From Sarcomyxa edulis (Eukaryota; Basidiomycota; Agaricomycetes; Agaricales; Mycenaceae): a stretch of 64,000 nucleotides of DNA. Positions 1 to 12,318 of the stretch are shown here, one piece after another. Numbering within the stretch: position 1 is the first letter of the stretch; every line of letters begins with the position of its first letter. The notes below the pieces were generated by a model. The model did not search any database, was not told the origin of the DNA, and saw only the letters and a program-made list of their open reading frames with translations. The translations under genes were made by a program, and so were the position numbers. Where the stretch lies: assembly GCA_009761415.1 (NCBI GenBank), contig QUOL01000009.1:1426001-1490000 (forward strand), written 5' to 3'.

Positions 1-508
1 AAGAAGGTGGCAGTCGATTTCTTGAGACTTTATACACTGGATATTGAGGCCTTATCCTCCTTAGGGAGACCATACATAAAATGCTGGCCGTAAGATTCGA
101 CCAAAATTCCGATGCCGTCGAAAAAGAAGACGGAACCTAGGCGATGATGCAGCCAACGGCATGGACGAGATTCCGGATCCTGGAGAGACCTGAGTCAATT
201 GTATTGAAACCCGCGTTGCGAGGTCACAAGAAGGTAAATCCATATAAATCAATGTCGTGGATAAGGGCATGATAAACAGTTGACTTCCTGAGGAATATAG
301 ATGAACTCCGTGAATTCTGTGAGCTTGGGGTCAGGCATTCAGATACCTAAGCTGAACAGAGCTATCGACTCCAATTCATTCGAACCAGCTATATTTAGCA
401 CGTACAACCCAACAATGTTTATGTCAGAAGGTACTGACTAGATATATCTCTCGTAGTGAGCGTAGATCACATTCTAAATCGGTGGTTCGGCCGATCACGT
501 ACTGGTAT
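1..508. other. Intergenic, no gene seen
   Basis: No convincing coding frame, splice pattern or RNA gene is visible. The open frames here are short and have no recognisable protein character. The stretch could hold the 3' UTR of the minus-strand candidate that ends near 509. Confidence 0.4.
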
Positions 509-1225
509 TTAGGTAGGACTGCCATATTGCAGGCATAGGCGCCAGGAGTTTTCGTTCCACCGAAGTGTTGGGACATACATAAGGGGATTTCGAGCTATAA
601 GCAGCTGTTAGTGCAGGTCAGGGAAATCGACTTCAAAGTTGAATCCTAGAATATTGGACGTACCTCGATGGAGTCCCGTTCCTGTGGGACGTGCGCATGT
701 ATAGAATACATTCTTGTCCGTCCTTTACGCGACGTTTCTAGGATCAGGACTAGCGGAGTTCCGACGGGATCATCCATCCCTTCAGCACAACGATGATATA
801 AGGATCCAATAGAAATATTTCCGACTTCCATCCCAAGACGTGTAAATGATTGGGGGACCCGGATGAGAATACACTGCCGCGTTTTGTTTAAGATTCCTGT
901 GTACAACTGGCTGATATGAGACGAAACTGCGAGATTTATGGTCAAGACACGCTCTCAGAAAACGCCAATATCGTTGGTGAATTTCTGGATCATCAGGTTC
1001 CTCGAGCGACGCGGTGAGTCAAGACCAATCCAGTAGAGCTGAATTGTATTGATTTCCATCCAGCGAAGAGGCTCGATGTAATTGTTCGGATTAAGGTCCG
1101 TATTCCAGAATTAGAGGCCTACGGCGGCACGACCAAGCACGACACTGGACAGGCAGCTGGTTCGAAGCGTTAATAATAATATCACGTTCTTCAAAACGAG
1201 AATAAAACGTGGGAGTGTTTGCCAT
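509..1225 (-). pseudogene. Possible unrecognised gene or gene remnant
   Basis: On the minus strand a frame starts with ATG at 1225 (MANTPTFYSRFEERDIIINA...). It runs toward 1090 and is followed, one base out of frame, by a second protein-like stretch (DLNPNNYIEPLRWMEINTI...) to about 965. A third stretch (about 925-660) contains RVPQSFTRLGMEVGNISIGS and ends in a good donor (GAG|GTACGT). A possible last exon (LLIARNPLMYVPTLRW...) ends at a stop at 509. The composition looks like real protein, but the family is not recognised. The phase break near 1090 and the stop near 960 could be unrecognised introns or disabling mutations, so the call lies between a poorly modelled gene and a decayed one. 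Confidence 0.35.
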
Positions 1226-1517
1226 CGGCGTCTACGAAAAACTAAACATAAACCTTCTCGGGGAACCCGGGTTTCAGGTTGACTGAGAAAGGCCAGCGTG
1301 ACTCGACCTTGATCGTGTACTTTACGCGCCGGATAACAGCTTTGGGTATCCATATGGCATGCTTCAAGTTATCTGCACATGTGAAGGGCAACCATGATCC
1401 ATGGAGTCATCTGCGGGACCGGAGACACTATTCTTATTGCACTAATACAAAACGTTGTAAGTTCCATCTAACAGTGGCTGATGTACATACATATACATTT
1501 GTTTTCAAAGACTAGAT

Positions 1518-3417
1518 TCATGTAGAGGCGATCTCGGGAGGTGCGGCAACAGCAGCGTCAGCACTTGCGCCTTCCTTACCCTCCGTAGGCTGCTCCTTTT
1601 CCTCCGTCTCTTTCTCTTCGTCGCTCTCGCCGTATCCCTCGACCTTCATATCATTGAGACCAAGCTCCTCGTTCTGTTCCCATGTCCTCTCGTACGACTC
1701 GACAGTCATATTGGGGTCTGGGTCAGGCGCGTAGAGGTTCTGGACATACGAGTTTGCTAAAGGATCGTCGATGATAAGGGTGAACGGTCTCTCTGCATTT
1801 TTTACCTAAGAGCCATGACACAGATTAGCGTACAGGATTATAAGAGACAGGAAGTGTGCGGCTCACAGCTTTGAGATTCTTGAGGAACGTCTCGAACGTG
1901 TTCTCTTCCTCTTTTGTGGACGCATCCCCAGAAGCGAAAGTCTTCTCCGAAAGCTCTTCGTACACCTGCTCGAGAATTCCCTCCAGAGTGGTGAATCGTC
2001 CGCCGAGTGTTCCGTGCTGCAGAATTAAGTCGATTTCAGGGATTGTCAAGCCGCTCGTTTCGCTCTGTAGTTCTTTATCAGAGACAGGACTCTTTCGGAG
2101 AATCTGTTAGATATAATTGTACCTTGAGAATATCCCTACTTAGATCTTCTCTGTCCTCCACCTTGAGTGTTATACGTTTTCCTTTCTCAGAGATGGCGCT
2201 TCCAGACTTTACTTCGTTGTCCCGATACCCACATAGATCGCAATTGGTTGACATGATTAGGATGTCCTTGACGCCAGATCGTGAGTCTTGTCCAATTTCA
2301 AAAGGGATACAGAACAAACGCACCTTGAAATATGGTATGCTGACTTTCTTCATCAAGGTATTGATGGCATGGCCACAACTGGGACAACGACCAGGGAAGA
2401 CGAAGATTTCCTCATTGAGACCTTCAGCTCCTCCTCCCGTCAACACCTGCTCACCCGCCGCAACATTCTTCTCATATTCACCAACGACGATCTCCTTCAC
2501 TTCCTCATCTTCTGGGACACTTGTTAACGCCTCGGAAGTAGGAAGCGGAGCATCGCCTTCCTCTGCCGCGATTAGCCCCAGATCCACATTCTGCTGCCTC
2601 GTCCTCTTGTAAGTTCTCATGTTCCATTTGGGATCAGCCATACTCCCAATGAACTCGATGAACGAGTTCCCTGCAGGATCGTCCAGTTTTACGGTGAACG
2701 GAGGCATGGGTAGATCTTTCTCTGCAGCTTTCCCGACATGCTCTTCACCATCTTCGTCTTCCGGGTCACCCAAAACTTTTTTGAGCTCGCCAATCAGCGC
2801 CTCGATTTTATTGTACCCATCTTCGTCTTGTATCCGACGCAAGGGCTGATCCATGGAAAGATCAGCGACGATATCTCTAACGAGACCTTCGACAGTGGTG
2901 AGTTGACCTCGAGAAGTCGTCGTGGCTGGGATAGTTAGTTTCTGTTCTGGAATGATGATGGTACATGTAGGAGATCTGACGATCTGTCGGTTGAGATCTG
3001 ATCGAGCGAGAATGCGAGTGGTGTAGACTGTTCCTTCAGCTGTTCCAAGAGGTGCGCCTGAGTGAGCTGAATCTTATGATGAGATATTGACGTACGTCTA
3101 ATGGTTCCTGCAGATTGAATTTCGTTGTTCTGGGTACCACAATGCTCGCATCGGAAAGACATGACTATGACCTCCCGGAAGTATGGAATAGAGGTGAGAA
3201 GAAGCCGAGTCACCCCCTACTGGTGCTAGCGTTCAGAATGCCATCACGAGAAAGAGGACAGAAGACTGACTTGTTCTCCACATTTCATGCACAACGAGTC
3301 AATCGATTGGGTGAGCTGCTCGTTGTTTTCTGTGGTAGACTCGGTATTTGGTGTCTCATTTGGGATATCGTTCGTCTGGTTGGCTATTGAGCCAATTGTG
3401 GGGAATAAATCGGACAT
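1518..3417 (-). CDS. ZPR1: ZPR1 zinc-finger protein
   Basis: This is the eukaryotic ZPR1 protein, which in yeast and animals binds eEF1A and acts in its folding and in growth signalling. Spliced from ATG at 3417 ([10 protein letters not shown]...), it shows the family's duplicated architecture: a C4 finger (CMKC, then CEHC after [11 protein letters not shown]), an A/B domain, then a second C4 finger (CPSC, then CDLC after PYFK) and a second A/B domain. Each half carries the parallel motif around [16 protein letters not shown] and [16 protein letters not shown]. At least four short introns are needed. The first falls right after CGEQ, and the junction to [13 protein letters not shown] is exact. 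The tail is acidic, then Ala/Pro-rich, and ends at 1518. All zinc-binding cysteines are present, so it should be functional. It stands alone; no co-regulated neighbour is evident. Confidence 0.95.
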
Positions 3418-5509
3418 TTCGTGCTTTAGAAAGCGATTATCGGACTCGCAAGATGAGGTTCAATGAAAAAGGGTGAATCGGGATGTCGAGGAGAGAAATC
3501 AGAGGTCACGTTCTATTTTTGAAATTCTCTCAAGGCCTAGGTTGATCGACGTCGTGTTCGATATTCTGAACTGGCAGAATTTATATCGCAACGCTCAGCA
3601 TAGTATTCTCAGTAAAGGAGCTGAAGGCGATGGACAGAGAGGATCTTAATCAGTGGTCTTACTCGAGGTGACCTTCACTTGGTACGAGCAGTTACTTAAT
3701 TCGCAGAGAAGTACTAGGTGTTTGGCATACGCTTCGGTCATAAACTTCTAATGATAGGTCGCCAAGTTATGAGTTATGAAAGGAAGATTTGTGATTATAT
3801 TGGACCGTGTGGTGGTGAGGGATGTATCTATAGAGCCAATAGTAGCTCGTCGAGACAGTGATTCCGAGAGAAAAGAACGCACCGTGGGTTGGAAGTCCTT
3901 CCCCCGGAACGTTGCTGAACAACGTCATTTGACATTTGTCCGAAACACGCAACGGGCTAGGTTGACGCGAACTTCTAGCGTGTAAGCCTTATGAACCATT
4001 GGTTTGCATTTTTGCGACCGTTGAGATGTGGTGTCAGCAAAGTAAATAGACATTTTACCGAGATATTTACCGTCAAATGTCTCTGCCGACGTCGTTCAAT
4101 TTCGCCCCTAGTAGAAGGGCCTGAAGAGGTTTCTGGGGACTCACGAGCAATCCAGACGTCATACGCCTCTGGGAAGATCGTACAGGGCGCACAAGAACAT
4201 CGTATAAATCCGGTGTATATGCTTTTTGCAAGGCAAGATCCGTACGAATGATATCTCGTGAGAACGGGATTGGTCCAGGGCACGAATGATATGAAGACAC
4301 TATCCATTGAGGCCAAAAGGGTTTCGGCCACGGCTATTCTTGAAGCGGAGATCTGATCTCCAGAATCATATCACAACTCCTCGGAAACCCAGAAGATAAT
4401 TTTCCAAGAATCTGCCCATGTAAGAACCCAGAAGATAAGGCCGCTCGCTTGAGGGATCGAGTGTTCCTTTTCGAGAGTCGTTATTGATTGTCCACACGAC
4501 GGTTAGTGCGGTGAAAGGTGAGTGAACACGCAGTGAACTCGGTATCACAGGGATCTCATTGTCCCCGCACAGCGAAGAGACAAGGCCGTGGAACAGAGTA
4601 AAGATAGATGGCGCAGATCGTGCATATGCATACGAGGGGTTCATACATGACCGCGTGGTGAATTGAGAGCGCAGGGGTTGGTACAGTCAGGACGCAGTCA
4701 AAGATAAAGCCGCGGACTCCGCGGACAAAAGAAGTCTTCGCAGCTATAGTGCATTGATGTGCGAGATCGACGGAGAGTCTAGTGGTACTTCCGGGGTATA
4801 TCACATCTGCAGACCCGGCTTTCCAAGGAACGCTGATGACGAAAAAGACGATCTGCCAGCGTATCAAAGGAGATATTCCAGCTGGAGCCCGAAGCGAAGG
4901 TGTAGATTACTTGGGCGAAACAAGATAAGCATGTGTTCTCCTAGAGTTCTAAATTGAGAGCGCTCTTGTTAAGAGTCTTGAGACCAAGAGTCTTCAAGTT
5001 GTCTGACAAGTCGGGAGGAGGAGAAGAAACTCGATTTCGAACTTGGAGGATTTTGCCAAACATCGGAAACTGCCGAGATAAATTGATGGCCCTCTCACTC
5101 AAATCATGACTTCACCGTTCATTCTGTAGACATCGACCAAGACAGACAAGACGAGGGCTCGTGGTCAATAGCTTGGGTCATATGGTTTCACAGGTGCTTA
5201 TTAAAGTTCTTGGTCCACAAATGTTTGCAACCAGCTGAGCCAAGATTCGCTTCCGCCGTGCCCAGTGCCCACCCATTCTTGGAGCCTTGAACTCAGATGG
5301 TTAAATCGATCCTGGAGACCGGTATCGGAGTTGTCATTATCCATGATCGATTATATCATATCGTATAATCATATCCCCTTGAGACTTCGGGTAGCATGAT
5401 GCCCATGGTAAATGCCCAAGTCCGAGGTAAACTAAAATATCTCTCTTCATAGCACAGACGAGGGCGCTTACGACCCTATCCTTCCACATCTCAGCCCTTA
5501 CACCGTAGG
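3418..5509. other. Intergenic, about 2.1 kb, no supported gene
   Basis: Only short open frames are present on both strands (up to about 118 codons near 3975-4331), without family resemblance or coherent splice sites. The first part presumably holds the ZPR1 promoter. Nothing else is supported. Confidence 0.4.
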
Positions 5510-6521
5510 ATGGCTCCCGAATCACTTTCCAACACACTTCTCCCGCAGGACTTGGTCCGTCTCATTCTAGAGTATGCTGCTAAGAATGACAGACAAACCG
5601 CTCTGAGACTGGTCTTGGTCTCCCGTTTGGTCCAGGAGTGGTATAACATCGCATTGATCGTCTGAAGTCTCCGAAACTCACTTTATATTGATTGACAGGA
5701 TTGAACTAATCCTATACGAAGCCGTAAATTTACATCGTCCAACTACCACCCACAAATTCTTACGCACGATTGAGACGTCCAAAACCAAACCTCGTTCCTT
5801 TTTTGCCACTCATGTCAAATCTCTTTCTCTTTCATTCGACATGATGTCTCCCTCGATATGCACGGCCGAAATCATATCCGTCTGTACTGGCCTCGAAAAT
5901 CTGACTTTCTGGGTCGTCCCCGTCCATCAAGGCCGAGAGTCCAGTCTCAAAGTCGATCCATATAGTCTTACCCCACACGGCAGCCTGACTGACGACTCAT
6001 CGCTGAGACTGCCTCGTCTCCGGAAACTATCCATCCTCTGCCCCGCCGCACCACAATTTCAGCTCCCGTTATTCGCACACATTACCCATCTCTCTATTTT
6101 GACGACCTGGGATGCGTGGGTCACCTGGTCGGGCTTCCACCACCTCCCATGCCTCACGCACATTTCGTTCGATCTTCACGTTGGGTCGCGCAGTCTCCAA
6201 TCGCATACCTCTCTTACTGCAGCCGTCTCCCACGCGGTAAAGAATATTTTGGATACCTGTAAACATCTGCAGGTTTGCGTCCTCCTATTACTGTTTGATC
6301 TCCAAAACAACAATACCGCGGGTTCCATTGTGAGACAGATGAGTCGCGTCGATTCAAGGCTGGTCTTCTTCAGGAGTAAAGACCCTTTCCCCTTCCGGGA
6401 GAGGGAGGCGCATTCTTCGCGAGAAGCGGGTATTTGGGCATTGGCGGATAATATTGTTGCTAGACAGAGAGTAGAGCAGGACATTGGTGAGCTGTCTTCG
6501 CCTTTACATTTAGAGGATTGA
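5510..6521 (+). CDS. F-box/LRR-like hypothetical protein
   Basis: The model starts at ATG 5510 (MAPESLSNTLLPQDLVRLIL...). It removes one 58-nt intron (5641-5698, GTATAA...ACAG), which joins LVSRLVQEW to IELILYEAVNL in frame and gives 317 residues. The N-terminus has the F-box-like pattern common in Agaricomycetes: LPQDLVRLILEYAA, a helix of ALRLVLVSRLVQEW, then a short strand-like segment. The rest holds irregular leucine-rich stretches (HVKSLSLSF, GLENLTFWVV, RLRKLSILCP, HITHLSIL, CLTHISFDL) spaced as in this class's LRR-like F-box proteins. Family knowledge suggests an SCF-type substrate adaptor, but the F-box is weak and no ligand can be inferred. The upstream and downstream DNA is gene-poor. 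Confidence 0.75.
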
Positions 6522-8243
6522 TATCATATCGAGCCTCGTTAGATCATGTCGTCTCGGAGATTTGACACGGAGACTTCTCTTCCATCGAGCCTTCAATGAT
6601 ATTTGCATCAGACGAACCTAGGTAGGATTCTTTAATCAAACTATGTCGATGATACTTACCTATGCGTTCAGGCACAGCCAATCTCGCTACTTTCTTATTG
6701 AGCGCATGAGATCGACGCAGTTCAACTTTTAATTGGAAGCACTGATTTTGATGGAGATCATGATCATGGGCGTCTTCGTCGTTGGGTATTCACTCAAAAC
6801 CACGGCGTAAATTTTTTCTCATAGTCATCCCTGAACTGAGGATATGAATGACGTTTGGCCCACTTATGGTTATGGTTCAAACGATTTTCTTGAGCAGCAA
6901 TATCTATCTCATTTTTGGCGAAGGATCATGGAAGGGAGAATTTAGGGAGTCGGGTAATCAATGGTCTGAGGTCAAGAAACGCGTCTGATGGAACGCGTCC
7001 AAGCGTCCAAGCGTCACCACGTGCACGTGCAGGGAAAGTCGATTTCCCGTTTTGATTCTGAAACTTTGCATGTCCGGCCGAGGCCCGACGGCCGTGTCAT
7101 CAATTTTCGTTCCTCCTCCCTCCTTGCCAGCATCTCGTCGCCAGAGTCTCCTTCGAACCGCCGTGGCGATAGAATGAAAACGGCCATATCTCCACTGCAC
7201 GAGACTTCCTATAGCATGTCTCTAAAACCAAGAATCGCAGGATATCAGACGTGTGATCAGACTGCGGAAGACAGACTCGACGATTTCTGGTGCGGGAAAC
7301 CCTTGTAGATGTGGAAGCAGACGCATTCTGAGTACGTCGAAAGACTTTTCCCCATCTCGGAGTCACACTGGTCTGGTTCAATATGAGGATTGAAGGTCCC
7401 CCAACCTGTGATACCACGCTCTATCCTCGCCCGACCCTCGTGTACTACTCCCAAGACTGGAATACAGGCCGACTATTCCTCTCTCTACATGTATAGAATC
7501 GCTCAAAGCATACATTTGCGAGGAGCCAGACACCAACGAATTGTCGTGGCCACGTCATCAATCGCGAACTGGAGATCTCGTACAAACGGCACTCTCCGAG
7601 GATCTTGGCTCGAGCTCTTCATTGATCTTAGCGGTCCTCGAGCTGAATGCCTTTTTTTCTAATGTCTAGCTTTCATGTTGCTCTGTGTTCAATGGCAGAT
7701 TATCTGACGTGTCGTGTCAAGTGGTCCTTGTACGCTATCCAAACTGTCCAATCATTATGGATCGACTTCATAGGCATCCATCGTCCACCATGAGACCGAC
7801 TCCGCGTCGAATTAGGATCAAGAGACTTGTACATTGTATGTCTGACGGCATTTGCTAGCGGCTTCCCTGGATCTTAGCCAGTCGCCTCCCATTTCACTGT
7901 GTTTCTGCGACCCTCTATTGTTGCTCGTCCTCCTTGTCTGAGTCTTCTGTATATCTGAGCTTTACACTGACTCAGGTTTCGACGATAGAACTCCAAAACG
8001 GTTGGACGTCCAGTGACCAAGCGAGTTTTGGTTTGTTTGGCTTTGCCACTTTCACGCGACGCGTCTGTCTATGTTTTGACTTTCTATCCTCACTTTCCAT
8101 CCTTCCAACCACATTTGACCTCTCAGCTACTTCTAAATCACATATATCCTCTGAACCACATATATCCTTCCACCGCATCTTTCATTCCTGTCATAACCAT
8201 TCTCGATTACATTCATCTCATCAACAACATTTATATTTCTAAC
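6522..8243. other. Intergenic, about 1.7 kb, no supported gene
   Basis: Two plus-strand open frames of 90-106 codons (6988-7308 and 7390-7662) lack recognisable domains and splice context and were not accepted. A pyrimidine-rich stretch at about 8080-8230 directly precedes the cyclin start codon and is probably its promoter and 5' leader. Confidence 0.4.
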
Positions 8244-9628
8244 ATGTCTTTCTTGCAACGACTTCCTACAGCTGACCTTCAATCTTCATTCGAAGGTTTG
8301 AAAAAGAAAACCCATCATATACTCAATCGATTCATTCGCTTCGAAAGCCCTGACGCTTCGGAGCTCCCAGATCCCCCGTGGCCAAAATCCACCACCGCCA
8401 CCAACACCTACTCCCCATCGAATTTCGACCTGCCAAACGATGACGACGACATCATCGTGTACTCACCCGGGAACTGCGACTATGCCACCTCCTCAAGTAG
8501 TTCAAATGAGTCGCCTAGCGACATCACCAGTGTGGCATCGTCGGACTCTGGACCCTCGAATGTCACCGAGGTTGTTTCCCCACTTCGCGTCGCAATCGAT
8601 GATTTACCTGGCCCTCAAGGACATTCTCAAAACTCTCCCACTCCTCAGGCATTCGCAAACTCTTCGCATCCACTTGAGACGCTGTTCATGTCGCTGTGGC
8701 TTTCGAGGTACATGTCGGAATTAGTCATAGGAAACTCGTCTGCGTATACGTGGTGAGTCTACGAATATTTCATTCTTCTCGATGAAGCTAACAGTGATAA
8801 AACAATGGATTAGGTTCACTTCTAACCTGTTCTCCGGCATGTCGCAATTTTACAACTTGCTCGACGAAATGCAACTCAAACCTGAAACGGTCATCTGCGC
8901 CTTGTTCTATGTGAACAAACTATTCCCAAACGGCTTCGTTTTCGACTCTGCCACACCACGCACCGGCATTGACATCGACACACTGACTGTCCGAATCTTC
9001 ACGCTTGGATGTATGTTGGCAACAAAGTGGACGCAGGATGATGACCCAGATCCCTCCTGGTGGTGCGCGACTCTGCATTCTTACTGTCTTCATTCTCATC
9101 TGATTCCGCTCTAGGGCTTCGTACTCTGGCATCTCTACAAGAGCATTCAATAGACTGGAGAAATTGGCGTTGGGAGTCTTTAACTACAACATCAGCATCT
9201 CACCGAGCGAATTCCTTGCATGGAACATCGAATTATGTCGACATTCCTCGATGGTGCCGGGTCATCCGTCATCTAATTTCGCCCGTCAACTACTTGAACG
9301 TAACATCGCGGCATGTGTGATTCCCATGCGGGGTTCGCGTCGTACGCAGGTCCTCACTGAAGACCCATTGATGGATGAATTATATTGGGGTCTGATGCAG
9401 GTCCCTGAACCGGCGGAATGGAGGCCAGAGGTCGATCCTGTCGTCAGTAGTAGCGAGAGGAGGAGTGGTACGGCGCCGTGCAGACCGAGTCGCGCTATCT
9501 ATGACGAGGAGAACAATCATCTCGACTACGTGCCCTACTCCAAGAGGGAATTGCAAGTGGATTATGCTTACCACAGCTCCCCTCGCACCTCTATGGGATG
9601 GACGTCGTCTTCTCCCATCTACTACTGA
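8244..9628 (+). CDS. Cyclin-domain protein, PHO80-like
   Basis: Three exons (8244-8752, 8814-9062, 9115-9628) give 423 residues. Both introns split a TGG codon, and the frame is closed throughout. The N-terminal about 165 residues are Ser/Asp-rich and probably disordered. The cyclin N-terminal fold follows: HPLETLFMSLWLSRYMSEL, then MQLKPETVICALFYVNKLFP, then TVRIFTLGCMLATKWTQDDD, and after the second intron YSGISTRAFNRLEKLALGVF and NYNISISPSEFLAW. This helix order matches PHO80/Pcl-type cyclins that bind Pho85-like kinases; the specific kinase partner is inference. The C-terminal tail (about 100 residues) is Arg/Ser-rich with no domain. At the second intron, donors at 9060 and 9063 are both possible and differ by one tryptophan codon. 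Confidence 0.85.
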
Positions 9629-12318
9629 TTCGCAAGCGACAAACTTCGAGCCAAAAAGAATCTCGACAATGCAGGTTGTCACGGTAATAGCATCGCAGAG
9701 TCGACGCGGACCCAAAAGATCCACGAACGGTCGATGAGCAATGGCGAGGGGTTGTAGTTCGGGGTTGGGTGGTCGGGTGGTTGTAAAGTCACAGTGCCGC
9801 TTGAGCTTTTTTTTCGTTTTATTGTGTTTTTTTTTCGCTCGAGTCTCTATCTACCGAAATGTTGTCTCCTGGAATTTTGTAGCAATTAGCACGCATCGGA
9901 TCTTTTGTCTATCACACACCATGTACACCGCCGTTCGGCGAAGGCAGGCGGGACCAATGAAAAGAAGCTGGCCCTAGATCGAGACGTTTACGGGCAATAG
10001 ACTGCGTAAAATTAGTGTCGTTCCGTTGTTACGCAATTGGCAACAGTTAGGGCCAGAAAGTCATACGATATCTACATAAATATGTTTTGTCTGTAATCAG
10101 CTCAAAACTGTGTGAGCGCGGCACCAAAATGGGGCGGTTTTAGAGAAATTCTCCCGGGGTCGGTCCAACCCCAAGATCGTGTTGGTCCAACCTCGGGCCA
10201 TGACTTCATATTTGAACACGAGTTCGTCTGAAGTCCTGTTGTACAAGTCCTGGGCTTTATAATTATCTCTCTCCTCATCAAGGTTTCCTGCAGGGAGTGA
10301 AAATGAAGTGCACAATATACTCATTATCATCCAATGTGTGTACACTATAGAGTGCAACCAAAGTGAACGCTGGTAAAACGTCAGATTATTCTAAGTCCAA
10401 ATCTCGGACGCGCGGATTGGCCTTCGTGACAGAGTGACGGTCAGTGACACACATCCCTTCCCTCTTGCCACGTCGTCGGTCGCCCCATATCTCCTCCTCC
10501 TGCTGCACGACTTGAGCGCTTGAGCTCGTTATAACACCGCTGTAGTGCAATGAAGGTAATGCACAACGTCGACTCAAATTAGGGCCCAAGTCACTGTTTC
10601 GAACCGTAGGAGATGCAAAGCTGGTGAAGGGTTGGGCTTAGACGGGAGACCCGGCTCCGTCGTCACTCTCGTTTCTCCATACCTCCAGCATCGTAATAGT
10701 TTAATGTATATACTTATAATCCAGTCTGTTTTGCAAACCACCTTGTTCTGTCTCGCATATTTCAATACAGTGTTTTACAATTCTCATTCTATCTTTTGGT
10801 GCCCGTAGCAGCTGAGGATCCAGTATATATTCAGCCACGAGTCAACGCCGAATCAGCACATTTCGCATGGCCTTGGCCCGGCCCTACTCAGCCAACGTTG
10901 ATCCCGCCTCAAATCCCCCGGGGTTGGAGCGACCCCACCTTATTTGCCCGATTTCTGGCCCGAACCGTGCCAGCTCAAACGTCTCGGCTTTCTGTGCCGG
11001 ATCGACCCTCGGTCACAAACGGCGGTGTACGAGTCGCTCACTGGCAGCAGGCGCCAGTCGGACATGCTCAGCGGAGTTTCGATTGTCCAATCGAACTTGA
11101 GCGGAGATTGATCTGTCCTCTCGGCGGCTCATCCGGGTCAAGAAAACCGTTGGAAGACCAACAGTCACCAACCACTTCTCGCCTTTGGCGTACTTTTCAT
11201 CTGTCGACAATCGGATCTGAAGGTCAAACGTACACAAGGGAATCACGCGATGCTGTATATCTATTTTTCTACTGAACCACACTGAAACGAGTGTCATTCA
11301 CCCATCGTGGCTCGGAGCGTAATTCAGGCGTCGTCTTATACGTCCATTTCTTCAAGGTGTGTTCATACGTGTCTCGATATACTCAAGCAAATAGCAGGTA
11401 TGAATCAGGTATAGACTTGAGTATTGCTCATCTAGGAATGCTCGAAGACAGACCACAGCCGGAGGCTGTGAAGCTTGGGTCATAACGATACGCAGCGTAC
11501 GCTGTTCTTGGTAAAGTGTACATCCTTTCTCAACAGCTATGATCTTCTTTCGCTCATGTGGGGATAGGTACTGTGAATCAACCGTGTGAGTGCATTGTTC
11601 CCTGCTCATTTCCCTTCGACTAATCAGAACGTTCTACGGTTCTGTAGATCCATTTATAGAGTGCTGAGGATCATACCAGTAATGGCTTTGCATCGCACAT
11701 AAGTATCTGTCCTCGGAGTTCTGGTAGACCTAACCTCAATAGAAGTGCCCTGTGATTTTTAATGCTCGAATGAGAGTGGAATAACCTCAGTAGTCGTTGC
11801 ACTTGCACTGCGTTCAGCACCTGGTATGAGTAAGGATAAGTTGAAGTATGTACTAACTTCGTGCTTATCCTGGCGCCAAAACTCTGACTTTATTACCACA
11901 GGTACGCAGCACTTGTACTGTCTACACGCTCTCCAGCGAAATCACGATTCAGGATCATTGGAGTTCGACTGTGCCTCGTTCCGGAAGCTTATATCCTCAC
12001 GGCCGCCTGAAGGCTAACCTCGCCTCTTGGATTCAAGCAGCCCCACCAGTCTCTGCAACGTTAGCGCTTGCATCCGCAACACTCGAAGCTTCTCTTCTCG
12101 GTGCTATGCTCGTTCTCCCGTGGTCTCATATTACTTCTTGGCAAGCATAAACAGGCGCCAGCACTATATATGACAAGCATGCTGTTCAAGCTCATGCTCA
12201 CGCAGCGTCACGCCTCATCGGAGAATTGCCTGACTTTACATAGTTCGTCGAAGTTAAATAGCAGACGAATGCAGACAGGCAGGAATCTCGACCCATTTCT
12301 CCCCGCTCGCCCCTCGCA
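9629..12318. other. Intergenic, about 2.7 kb, no supported gene
   Basis: This is the longest gene-poor stretch of the first half. A GC-rich open frame at 10796-11275 and a few frames under 110 codons are present, but none shows a family signature or a spliced continuation. T-rich tracts (about 9810-9835) follow the cyclin stop and may belong to its 3' end. Nothing else is supported. Confidence 0.4.

Noticed and set aside
10796..11275. 159-codon GC-rich plus frame
   Set aside because: No domain, splice context or conserved character; overlapped by similar frames in other phases.
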